This document shows positions 1 through 9,441 of a stretch of DNA of 64,000 nt, one piece after another. Each line of letters opens with the position of its first letter. The stretch's first letter is position 1. The position numbers were made by a program, and so were the translations under genes. This DNA is from Balaenoptera acutorostrata. Lineage: Eukaryota > Chordata > Mammalia > Artiodactyla > Balaenopteridae. Below the pieces are notes generated by a model that was not told the origin of the DNA, did not search any database, and was given only the letters and a program-made list of their open reading frames with translations. The stretch is taken from contig NC_080073.1 of the NCBI RefSeq assembly GCF_949987535.1, forward strand, positions 94,713,344 to 94,777,343. The letters run 5' to 3'.

Positions 1-1890
1 TTCTACTACTCTCTGTGTCCTCCTCCTATTAGTAGTAGTAAGAATATTAATTTGTTACCTTCCTATCAGTAATAATAATGTTTTATCCTGATATTCCAAC
101 GATGCCCATGGAAGTGAGTGCTGGATGACTTCTGAAGTGAGATTTCTCACTGTTGTGCTAAGAACATTCGATCAAGAGTCAAAAATGACAGATCCTTGTC
201 TCCTAACCCCAATTCTAACCATGTTACTGTGGCCAGTTCTTTGCATCTCATCACAGCAGTCCCTCTGTCCTTAAAACAATTCACTCTGGAGCAGGGTGAG
301 AACTGCTGTGGGGTCGTGGAAAGCACCTATGGTTCCCAGCCTTCAGCCAGAGTGGTGGGTAAACAGAGATTCCCGTGTCACGGGGTAGCTAATCTGGCGC
401 ACACACACTTGAGAGCAGAAAGGCATTTGCTTACGTATTGAACCAGGGAAGGTCTTGACAGAAAAGCATTTCCAGCTTTTCTTAAAAACTCAAACTCGAC
501 GTCTCTTGGACAATTCATTTGGGACCGGTTTCGATCCAGATGGTTATCCCTTCAAGTGATTATTTTTCCATCTTGAGCCTTTCCAGGAGTTTCAGCACGG
601 GCAGGCTGCCAGGGGACACTGGCTGCTCAGATGCCGCGGCGACATCCCACGTGAGCCAGGGACAGCCCAGCCCAGCTGTGGGCCTCACCCCTCTGCCCAC
701 CTCTCTCAGGCCTGATCTCCTACGGACACAGAAGTGGGCCACATCCCCATGCAGTGGACCCACCCAGAGGACAGATCTCCCTGTTTTTCCAGAGGTGGCA
801 AAACCCACTAGAAACACCCCCCGGTGTCACAGTCATCACGTGGATGAGATACGGTAACGGCAGAAGCCAGGAACCAAGGAAGAGCTTCGCCCAGGCTTGA
901 GGAAGCCTGTCGCTCTATTATGCTGACAGTAAAAGCAGATGACGGAGCCCGACTTAGGGAGGAGGGAGACGGGGGTTAGCTCCATGCCAAGCAGAGGAGT
1001 TCAGTGGAGGAAGGGCAGCAGAGCGGCTGAGCGTCTTGAACAGTCTCCTCCAGCATCTGTCCATCAAGGAGATGGAGGTTTAATCAGAACAGTTTGTTGC
1101 CCTCAGAGCTTCCCTGAGCCAGGGAGCGCCCAAATGCAACTGTATTCTTACAGATGGATTTAAATTTTTTAAATTATTACATTACATTTAGTCACTGTAT
1201 TCATTGCCCCCAAATCTATAGATGAACAGGGCCCCCCGAAACTATTATTCTTGGTGCTAATAATATAAAGAGAGGGACTGCTTTCTCCTGCCTGTCCTCA
1301 TTCCACTAACATCTCAGCTGTAGATGGTCATGGCCAGATCCCTGCCTTCCCAGCCCTGTGTGGCGTGCATCACTTCACTGACCGAAGGGTCCTGCACCCT
1401 GGTGCAGACTTGAACTTGCTTTGGGTGACCCTAGAGGGAGAGAGAGCTTGTTTACACAGCGTGATAGTATCCAGGGTTCTCCACCTCTGACTCTGTAGGA
1501 TTTTCCCTCTGGGGTTTCAGCGCTGCTGTGCCCTGGACCACCACTAGGTGGGCTCATTGATCTTGGTGCTGGGTGATGTGCTGGGGGGGGTCCCGGCTGG
1601 CAAGCCTGGGAAGTATGAAGATCTCTCTCTCACTTCCTTAATCAACTCCGCCTCTAACACGGTACGCCACGCCCCCTGCAGTCCCTGATTAGTGCTAGGT
1701 GGAGTGCAGCGGTGCCCTGTACGTTTTCTCCCCCTCTCATGCCTATGATTCTGTCTCTCTTCCACATGGGACCATCACTTCGTGTCTCCAAACTCTGCCT
1801 CAACGCTGGGGATGACACGGGGATCCCTACCTCATGAGGCAGCCCAGCTCATTTTAACAGTTCTGATTACTTTCTCATTTCTATTGTATA

Positions 1891-2094
1891 CAGTCGTCGC
1901 TCAGTATTTGCGGGGGATTGGTTCCAGAAGCCCCCGATGCTCGAGCTCCATGGTCGACATTCCATGTAGGTGGTTCTGCATCCTCAGATTCAGCCAGCTG
2001 CAGATGATGTAGTACTGCAGGTATTTATTGAAACAAAAATCCCCGTAAAAGTGGACCTGTGCAGTTCAAACCCGTGTTGTTCAAGAGTCAACTG
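1891..2094. mobile_element. Tigger-like non-autonomous DNA transposon
   Basis: The left end CAGTCGTCGCTCAG and the inverted right end (CAGTTGACTCTTG on the - strand) form short terminal inverted repeats. The element is flanked by TA on both sides, as expected for Tc1/mariner-Tigger insertions. Internal sequence (ttcaaacccgtgttgttcaa) is familiar from mammalian MER/Tigger repeats. The exact subfamily is not assigned. Confidence 0.6.
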
Positions 2095-3817
2095 TATATC
2101 AATGTAATTTGTAGGTCATTTCTGCTCTCCTGCCTTCCACGGAGGGCCCATTATAGATCTGAGCATTGCACCTCTGCTCCGGCTTTTTTCTGTCCCCCAG
2201 GCCACACATCTTCAGTTGCCTCAGCTGTTACTTACCTGTCTTGGGTCCAGACCTCCCACTAAACCCATTGCTCCACCCTGGGCATGCCCGCCAGTGTCCC
2301 CTTGCCTCAGGACTTTGTGGCTTTACCAGTGCCGTATGCTCCTGCAGGATTCATTCCATTATTGGGAATACTGTGCTTTTTAAAATGAAGCTTATAGTTA
2401 GGCCAGCTTTTAGGCACCGTACCCAGCTCTTGGTTCATATTGAATGGATGGTCAAACAGAAAATTCCTGGGCTCTTTGATGTGAACTATTCTTAAGCCAG
2501 ATTGCTCCAACCCTGCTATTAGGCTAATTGAGCTATTGAAACCAAGGGCAGGGCATGTATATTTATTCTCGTTCATCTTTATTTTTTTGGGTTTGTGCCA
2601 TCACTTCCAGCTTCTCAGGATATGTTTGAATATTAATTGCAGTAATATATTAAGCATCCCTTCCAGCCTTCTCTTACCTCTAAATATGATAACCAAAACA
2701 GTAACAAAATGATGAACAGAATAGAACTGAAAATAGAGTTCTGGCGTACCATTTGCCCCATGCTGACACTGAATAATTAAGGTCCACTGTACATACTAGA
2801 AACAAGGTAAGTGTTTGATGAATGAATATGTGATCCACTTCCTTTTGGGCATTCTTGTTCAGTCAACCATGAAGGTATCTAATTACACTATCATCCAACC
2901 CACCCTTCTCCATCCCAGAAACCTCAAGGATGTCAGAGTTGGGCCTATTTTTAATATTTAACCTAAATGAAGTGCCTTCTACCCTTGCACTACACAGATC
3001 TTCCTGTGTAATAATTTAGTAAAGCGAGAGATTTGCATGTCAGGACTTCAGGAATCCTTGCCATGTCCTAGTGACCTCTCCCATCAGGTCCAGGTGTTCT
3101 GTCTTTTAAATGGTCATATGGTTTTTCCAGAACTGACCCAAGCTCACCAGGCTGCATTTCCTCCTCTTTAAAACCGAAACCACGTCTCTGCTGTGCATGG
3201 ACATACATGCCAGACAGGCACGGGTTTCACTCAAACTGAGAAACTAGCAGGATGGGAGGGTGCTGGGCAGAGCAACCTAGTTTATTGCCCTGACCTTGGA
3301 ATGCATTTTTAGGACTGTGTGTATCAGATTCTAGGAGTGTCTTCCATTCAGAGCAGTTGGTTGTTATTTACAGGACTTGGAATCAGTGGGGATCGTCTCA
3401 TTTTCCTAACACTTCTGAAGCAATCTGAAGCCACGTTAATGGGTGGGGGGCTCTGGGAATTTTTGAATGATATCAAAGATATAAATATCTTCCTTTATTG
3501 AAGTCTGTTTTTTTCTCCTGGAGATGATTGAATTACACATAAAATGTACAATAACAGCCTTTTTAACGTGTATTCCCTTATAGTTCTTGAAGATGGAAAG
3601 AACCAGAAGAAAAGGAGCATCTGTTACTTAGAACTGTATTGGGTCTAGGTGACCCCAAAGTAAACAGCTGAGTTCTCCCTAAATATTAGCTGCTTATCTC
3701 CAAGGCTCCATCGATTCTGTTTGCTCACAGCACCTAGTTTGGTTTCCCAGCACCTACTCCATTCAGAAGAGCCTGGAGATGTTTACTTTACTTAGAAGCT
3801 TATGCAGACAAGCTGAG

Positions 3818-3966
3818 CTTCTCACACCTTGCTGTGCGTATGAATCATCTGGAGTTGTTGTTAAAATGCAGACTCTGAAATCAGGAGGTTTGGGTGGGGC
3901 CTGAGATTCTGCTTTTCTAAAGCTGCTGGGGGAGCTGGTCGGAGGACCACACTTGGAATAGCAAGG
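3818..3966. repeat. MER5-like hAT element
   Basis: The phrases aatcatctggagttgttgtta, aaaatgcagactctgaaatc and ggggcctgagattctgcttt match the well-known MER5A (hAT-Charlie) consensus as remembered. The copy is old and lacks clear ends. Confidence 0.55.
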
Positions 3967-4515
3967 TCTTATTGCCACTGAGCTAAATTTTAAGATACTG
4001 ATGAGGAGAGAGATACAAATGTAGATATAAAGATGCTTAAGATGAATGTATTCAGAACAGTGATTAGCAGGCAAATTGTATGTAGTAAACCCTAAATAAG
4101 TTTGTCTTGATCCATCTATTAATTCCCTGTTCACTTTCCCTTTCCTAATAATAATGTTGAAACCTATGATCTGCATGTGTGGCTCTTCGGTAACTTAGCA
4201 GTTATACAGTGGTGTGTGGCCCCGTGTCTCTGTTGTGACAGGTACATCCGGAAGTGAACTCCTCGTGGGCCCAGCTGAACCACTGGTGCGTTTCAGCACT
4301 GAAAAGGCAATGAGGGACATGGAGACCATGTGTCCGCAGCTAGAAAGAGACCCTAAAAGCAGGCATCCACTCTCCTTTTTTCTTCTCTTCTTTCTAGTCT
4401 CTTTCTCTCTCCCGTCCTTTTCCCTGCTGTACTTTGCACCTTCATAATTTACCTCTCTGTTCTTTTAATTTATGAACTATCATCCAATGTACCAGGGACA
4501 CGGTGGCGTCCTATG

Positions 4516-4529
4516 GTGCCCTCTCGTGG
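4516..4529 (-). promoter_or_regulatory. CTCF-like motif
   Basis: On the - strand this reads CCACGAGAGGGCAC, matching the core consensus CCASNAGRKGGCRS at every position. Occupancy is unknown. Confidence 0.4.
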
Positions 4530-4967
4530 TTCACTGAAAATACAGCAAGATACAGTCCCTACCCTCACGATGATTTCCCCTGATCAGAGATACAGACAGT
4601 ACAGAGAGCTAACGAAACACAGAGAAAGGGACACATGCCCCAGAATTAGAGAGACCCGACTCCTCCAAGCTGCACTGGTAAATAGGAGACAAGGTCCTCC
4701 TAAATGTAGGAGGAGGGAGTGTTGAAATTTGTATCAGTTTGGCCCCAGGTCGCTCCAGTTAATCATTGTATCCTTGATTTATCATTTGTATTATCTGGAA
4801 AAGATGTTTGTCAATGGACAACTTTTCAGAAGAGTACATTTGAATTTGTGTGGTAAGGCCGATATGTCCTAGTTGGTCCATTAGCAGAAGACCAGCCATG
4901 GAATCTATACTGAGATCTTTAGGGCCAACTAAGTCAGCCAGTGTCTTTCAAAAAACAACACAGTGTA

Positions 4968-5317
4968 GGGGCTTCCCTGGTGGCGCAGTGGTTGAGAATC
5001 TGCCTGCTAATGCAGGGGACACGGGTTCGAGCCCTGGTCTGGGAAGATCCCACATGCCACGGAGCAGCTGGGCCCGTGAGCCACAATTGCTGAGCCTGCG
5101 CGTCTGGAGCCTGTGCCCCGCGACGGGAGGGGCCGCGATAGAGAAAGGCCCGCGCACCGCGATGAAGAGCGGTCCCCGCACCGCGATGAAGAGTGGCCCC
5201 CGCTTGCCGCAACTGGAGAAAGCCCTCGCACGAACCGAAGACCCAACACAGCCAAAAATAAAATAAATAAATAAATAAATAAATAAGAAAATCCTTTAAA
5301 AAAAAAAAAAAAAAAAA
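4968..5317 (+). mobile_element. CHR-type tRNA-derived SINE
   Basis: It begins ggcttccctggtggcgcagt, contains A-box and B-box (GGTTCGAGCCC) pol III promoter sequences from tRNA, and ends in an AAAT-repeat and poly(A). Target-site duplications (ACAACACAGTGTA) lie at 4955-4967 and 5321-5333. It carries an internal 24-bp tandem duplication. Confidence 0.9.
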
Positions 5318-5702
5318 AAAACAACACAGTGTAAATAAACCAAGGCACTGCTGAGAACCAAGCCAGCATTCAAATTCACTAAAGCTGAGTTCTTTTTTAA
5401 AAAGTACCTTCAGAGGGGTTTTCTAGGTTTGTGTATGGTGCATTCGGTTGTACAGCAGTTTTACATTTGCATTGCTAATGGACCTCTTTCTGAATGCGTT
5501 TGACATTTTACTTGGCTTTGAAAGGACTTTTATGCTGCTATTTTTTCTTCCCTAGAGCTGCCTTGGGCTAATTAACCTATTGCCTTACTGGCTGGGCCTA
5601 CTATATGCAAATATTCTCATTCCGGATTCTGACATACTATTCTTGCATGAACTTCCCTAATGAAATCCTGTGGGGTTTTATTGGATCAGTGCTGCTGTAG
5701 AG

Positions 5703-5716
5703 CCAGCAGGGGGCGC
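5703..5716 (+). promoter_or_regulatory. CTCF-like motif
   Basis: CCAGCAGGGGGCGC is a near-ideal CTCF core on the + strand, set in otherwise AT-rich intron sequence 1.8 kb before the ATXN1 start codon. Occupancy is unknown. Confidence 0.5.
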
Positions 5717-6737
5717 ATGGAACAGTTCACTTTGAGTCCATCTCCTAAGTGACTTGCCTTTGCTAGTCTGTGTGGAAACAGAGCTTATGCAGTTCTTTCT
5801 TAGAGTGACTTAAAACCTAGAGATAAAAGATCAGTATCAGTACTTTTTAAGCAGTCAAAAGGGGCAGCTGTTTCAGTTTTTGTAGTTTAATTTTATTCTA
5901 TCATTGTTTTGAAAATAGCACTGTCATCTTAATCTATTTGCACATATTGGGTGTAAATTACGTGCCATGCATTTCATAAGAGAAGGCTATACAGAATGCA
6001 GTTATCTGGGACTTACAAAGCCCTAGGTCGGGGAGGGTAGTGCTGAAACCTGCTGCCTTAACTGTGTCTGTTTTAACATCAGACTATAGAAAAGCGGGTC
6101 TGCATAGGAGAAATGCTAAAAACCCAGGGCCTGGAGTTCCCAGAGCCTGATCCAAGGCTTCCCAGGATCACAGCGCATGACATGGCTCACGGCTGCAGCT
6201 GCTGCCTGTAGGCGGCCCTCACAACTGCCGCCTGTAAGCCTGGTCCCTGTTGGTTCCATTGATGATCTGCCTCTTGCCAGGTGGGCATCTGTCTGCCTAC
6301 ACAGTCATGGTAACAGAGTTCGGTGGTTCCTGAAGGACCGAGATTAGGTGTCCATGAAAAGTGCCTCCAGGCTCACTACTTGTATGTCCAGGTTGAAACA
6401 TTCAGGCCTGATGGGTCCAGCAGAGGTTTCATCTCTAGGGTTAAGGGTGGATTGACCCTTTATGGAGCGTGTGGAGAGAAAACTCAGAGACCACTTGGAA
6501 AGGAAGTAAGAGGCAGAGATAAAGCAAGCATAAAGTCACCCTCATTGAGGACACCCTCAATGCAGCAGCCTGATTATTGCATTTTTTTAAAACCATAACC
6601 ATGTTCCTATTTTAACTGTCAGATTCCTTTTGGCTTTCTGTTACCATGTGAGTAGCTGTACTGGGAGTTGTTTGGAAACTTGTAGAGAACATGATTACTT
6701 GGGGCTCCCTCTGCTAAGTTGGCCTCTGTATAGCGTG

Positions 6738-6786
6738 TGTGCACGTGCGTGTGCGTATGTGTGTGTATGTGCGTGCCTGCGTGTGT
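6738..6786 (+). repeat. (GT)n microsatellite, imperfect
   Basis: Alternating GT/GC/AT dinucleotides with interruptions (gtgtgcacgtgcgtgtgcgt). Confidence 0.8.
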
Positions 6787-7223
6787 TAGGGAAGAGAGAA
6801 TTGTTGTAGATCCAGTATGGACCCAGAGTCAGTGGAATCTTTGAGTAGCGCCTTTGGCAGATGAGCACTCAGAGGTAAGGTATGAAGTCCGCTGAGGATT
6901 TCCGTTCCTAACCTTGCCCTCCCAGTGCCTGGCTCAGAGGGTCGGTCTGGCTGACCTTCACCGGTGTCATCCTCCTTGTGGGCATCATTTGATTGCCCAG
7001 CGAGGTAAAGATAGAGCTGAGGAGTGGGAGCGGCGTTTCTGGAAGCGAAACTAAGAAATGCATTGTCTACCTTCTGAAAAGAAAAAAAGAGAGAGGGTAT
7101 TAAGAGAGGTGTCTTAGGAGACTTGCTGAATCCATAAAAAAGGAGGTTTTGACTTGCTCCATGTTGTAATGATCTTCCTGATGTCCAAACCAGCGTGGCC
7201 AGCGTTTTACCTGCTCTAATGCT

Positions 7224-7245
7224 GGGGCGGGCGGGGGCGGGCGGG
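7224..7245 (+). other. G-quadruplex-forming tract
   Basis: Five runs of three to five G separated by single C bases (gggg c ggg c ggggg c ggg c ggg) lie 138 bases before the exon acceptor. The coding strand, and so the pre-mRNA, carries the G-rich side. Confidence 0.6.
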
Positions 7246-7421
7246 TGGTGGTTGGAATTCACGTTGACCCCAGAAGCTTAGTCTCCATCTCGAGGAGGAC
7301 ATTCTTTTCCGGTGCTGATGTTCTGATCGCCTCTCTCCTCCCTCTCCTCTTCCCCTTGTCCCGACCCTCTTCCTCTTCCCAGATTCCAGGGCGGCTGCTG
7401 GCGGATCGCACCCACAGGGAG

Positions 7422-7511
7422 ATGATTCCTCATGAAGAGCCTGGATCCCCTACAGAAATCAAATGTGACTTTCCGTTTATCAGACTGAAAGCAGAGCCAG
7501 CCAGAGAGTGA
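7422..7511 (+). CDS. upstream ORF 1 in ATXN1 leader (29 aa)
   Basis: This short upstream ORF has an AUG at 7422 and a UGA at 7509-7511, 31 bases before the ATXN1 start codon. The peptide begins MIPHEEPGS and ends EPARE. It does not overlap the main ORF, so reinitiation is possible. Its likely role is to reduce translation of ataxin-1; a function for the peptide itself is not claimed. The reading frame also runs open upstream into the intron, but the splice acceptor at 7381-7382 places the first exonic AUG at 7422. Confidence 0.5.
   Translation: MIPHEEPGSPTEIKCDFPFIRLKAEPARE
7432..7488 (+). CDS. upstream ORF 2 in ATXN1 leader (18 aa)
   Basis: A second upstream AUG at 7432 opens a frame of 18 codons that ends with a UGA at 7486-7488, nested inside uORF 1 in another frame. 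The peptide starts MKSLDPLQK. Two overlapping uORFs followed by a minimal AUG-UGA at 7463-7468 would be expected to dampen scanning towards the ATXN1 start. Translation is inferred, not shown. Confidence 0.4.
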   Translation: MKSLDPLQKSNVTFRLSD

Positions 7512-7542
7512 ACCGGTCACCGTGGAGGGGGGACGGCGAAAA

Positions 7543-9441
7543 ATGAAATCCAACCAAGAGCGCAGTAACGAATGCCTGCCTCCCAAGAAGCGCGAGATCC
7601 CCGCCACCAGCCGGCCCTCGGAGGACAAGGCCACGGCTGTGCCCAGCGACAACCACCGCGCGGAGGGCGTGGCATGGCTCCCGGGCCACGTGGGCGGCCG
7701 GGGCCACGCGGGCGGGCGGCTCGGGCCGGCGGGGCCCCCGGCAGAGCTCGGTTTACAGCAGGGAATAGGTTTACACAAAGCGCTGTCCGCAGGGCTGGAC
7801 TACTCCCCGCCCAGCGCGCCCCGGTCCGTCCCGGCGACCACGACGATGCCCGCGTACCCACCCCCGCAGTCCGGGGCCCCGGTGTCGCCCGTGCAGTACG
7901 CCCACCTGCCGCACACCTTACAGTTCATCGGCTCTTCCCAGTACGGCGGGCCCTACGCCGGCTTCATCCCTTCTCAGCTGATCTCCCCCACGGCCAGCCC
8001 CGTCACCAGCGCGGTGGCCTCGGCCGCGGGGGCCGCCACTCCATCCCAGCGCTCCCAGCTGGAGGCCTATTCTACCCTGCTGGCCAACATGGGCGGCCTG
8101 AGCCAAGCCTCGGGGCACAAGGCTGAGCAGCAGCAGCAGCAGCACTTGGGCAGGACCGCGGGGCTCCTGCCCCCCGGGTCCCCACCACCCACCCAGCAGA
8201 ACCAGTACATGCACATCTCCAGCTCGCCGCAGAGCGCCGCGCGCCCGGCCTCCCCGCCGGCCATCCCCGTCCACCTGCACCCGCACCAGACGATGATCCC
8301 GCACACGCTCACCCTGGGGCCCTCCCCGCAGGTCGTCGTGCAGTACACCGACTCCGGCAGCCACTTCGTCACCCGCGAGGCCACCAAGAAAGCCGAGAGC
8401 AGCCGGCTGCAGCAGGGCGTGCAGGCCAAGGAGATCCTGAACGGGGAGATGGAGAAGGGCCGCAGGTACGGGGCGCCCACCGCGGCCGACCTGGGCCTGG
8501 TGAAGGCGGGCGGCAAGGCCGTTCCCCACCCGTACGAGTCCAGGCACGTGGTGGTCCACCCCAGCCCCGCCGACTACGGCGGCCGCGACTCCTCCGGGGT
8601 GCGGGCCTCTGTGATGGTCCTGCCCAACAGTAGCACCCCCGCCGCCGACCTGGAGGTGCAGCAGGTCACCCACCGAGAGGCCTCCCCGTCCGCCCTCAAT
8701 GACAAGAGCGGCCTGCACCTAGGGAAGCCCGGGCACCGCTCCTACGCGCTGTCCCCCCAGCAGGCCCTGGGCCCCGAAGGCATGAAGGCCGCCGCCGTCG
8801 CCACGCTGTCCCCCCACACGGTCATTCAGACCACACACAGTGCTTCGGAGCCCCTCCCGGTTGGACTGCCGGCCACAGCCTTCTACGCGGGGACTCAGCC
8901 GCCCGTCATCGGCTACCTGAGCAGCCAGCAGCAAGCGATCACCTACGCCGGCGGCCTGCCCCCGCACCTGGTCCTCCCCGGCACCCAGCCCCTGCTCATC
9001 CCTGTGGGCAGTGCTGACATGGAGGGGTCGGGTGCGGCCCCGGCCATCGTCACATCGTCGCCCCAGTTTGCTGCAGTGCCTCACACGTTCGTCACCACCG
9101 CCCTTCCCAAGAGCGAGAACTTCAGCCCCGAGGCCCTGGTCACCCAGGCCGCCTACCCAGCCATGGTGCAGGCCCAGATCCACCTGCCCGTGGTGCAGTC
9201 GGTGGCGTCCCCTGCAGCCGCGCCCCCTACGCTGCCTCCCTACTTCATGAAAGGCTCCATCATCCAGCTGGCCAACGGGGAGCTGAAGAAAGTGGAGGAC
9301 TTAAAGACGGAAGACTTCATCCAGAGCGCAGAGATCAGCAACGACCTGAAGATCGACTCCAGCACGGTGGAGAGGATCGAGGACGGCCATAACCCGGGCG
9401 TCGCCATGATACAGTTCGCTGTCGGGGATCACCGAGCACAG
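7543..9441 (+). CDS. ATXN1: ATXN1 first coding exon (ataxin-1 residues 1-633)
   Basis: Ataxin-1 is a nuclear RNA- and chromatin-associated protein that binds the Capicua repressor and acts in transcriptional repression; its polyglutamine expansion causes SCA1 in humans. The start at 7543 (MKSNQERSN) was preferred over an in-frame AUG seven codons upstream because it matches the known N terminus. The exon has 633 complete codons and ends in phase 0 at CAG|gtaacg. It contains a tract of five CAG codons (8128-8142, residues 196-200), short and without the CAT/histidine interruptions of human alleles. Proline-, serine- and histidine-rich low-complexity sequence follows, and from about residue 562 (PPYFMKGS) the first half of the AXH domain. 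Residues about 406-424 form an in-frame segment not in the human protein as I remember it. The exon is GC- and CpG-rich, unlike its introns. An alternative protein frame overlaps its 5' part. Confidence 0.97.
7572..8126 (+). CDS. overlapping alternative ORF, alt-ATXN1 (184 aa)
   Basis: This second reading frame lies inside the ATXN1 coding exon, starting 29 bases after the main AUG and running 184 codons. Its UGA stop (8124-8126) falls one base before the CAG tract. Human ATXN1 is known to encode an out-of-frame protein, alt-ataxin-1 (185 aa), that starts about 30 bases downstream and interacts with ataxin-1 in the nucleus. Matching start, length and stop position make this the orthologous frame. 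The product begins MPASQEARD and is rich in Arg, Gly, Pro and Ala, as expected from a GC-rich exon read in another frame. The AUG context is weak (C at -3), so leaky scanning past the main AUG would be needed. Expression in this species is an inference. Confidence 0.6.
   Translation: MPASQEARDPRHQPALGGQGHGCAQRQPPRGGRGMAPGPRGRPGPRGRAARAGGAPGRARFTAGNRFTQSAVRRAGLLPAQRAPVRPGDHDDARVPTPAVRGPGVARAVRPPAAHLTVHRLFPVRRALRRLHPFSADLPHGQPRHQRGGLGRGGRHSIPALPAGGLFYPAGQHGRPEPSLGAQG
8128..8142 (+). repeat. ATXN1: (CAG)5 polyglutamine tract of ATXN1
   Basis: Five pure CAG codons follow GCT GAG and precede CAC TTG. The position (residues 196-200) corresponds to the human polymorphic tract, which normally has roughly 30 units with His interruptions. 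Five units is far below any expansion-prone length. Confidence 0.95.
8747..8816 (+). repeat. ATXN1: 13-bp direct repeats bounding a 57-bp in-frame segment
   Basis: The 13-mer CGCTGTCCCCCCA occurs at 8747-8759 and again at 8804-8816, offset by exactly 57 bases (19 codons). The enclosed residues begin QQALGPEG and end with a second LSP, so the protein reads ALSP...TLSPH. Loss of one repeat plus the segment would leave ALSPHTV, the form I remember for human ataxin-1. The repeats are visible in the sequence; the comparison with human is from memory and agrees with total length (804 non-polyQ residues here against roughly 785 in human). Confidence 0.8.

Larger units (their letters stand above)
1..7382 (+). 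other. ATXN1: ATXN1 intron upstream of the coding exons
   Basis: This is intronic sequence leading to the acceptor at 7382. No 5'UTR exon of ATXN1 could be identified. Contents are a Tigger-like element at 1891-2094, a MER5-like element near 3820-3966, a CHR SINE at 4968-5317, CTCF-like motifs at 4516 and 5703, a GT microsatellite at 6738-6786 and a G-rich tract at 7224. The stretches 1-1890, 2100-3800 and 5340-6730 show no gene. Confidence 0.75.
7383..7542 (+). other. ATXN1: ATXN1 5' leader part of first coding exon
   Basis: This is the untranslated beginning of the first coding exon. A pyrimidine-rich stretch (about 7331-7380) ends in a splice acceptor AG at 7381-7382, so the exon starts at 7383. 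The leader is 160 bases long and carries three upstream AUGs at 7422, 7432 and 7463. The main AUG at 7543 has an A at -3, a fair Kozak context. ATXN1 is known in human for a long, multi-exon 5'UTR rich in upstream ORFs. The earlier leader exons are not recognisable here and probably lie upstream of the window. Confidence 0.75.

Noticed and set aside
1668..1680. Third CTCF-like match on the - strand (actgcagggggcg)
   Set aside because: Two core mismatches; too weak to list as a site.
7918..8718. Long - strand frame of 266 codons opposite the ATXN1 coding exon
   Set aside because: It is a compositional shadow of a GC-rich exon: repeated Gly/Arg/Val-rich sequence, no known domain, no separate promoter or poly(A) signal.
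8719..9183. - strand frame of 154 codons opposite ATXN1
   Set aside because: Same reason; antisense of well-established coding sequence with no similarity of its own.
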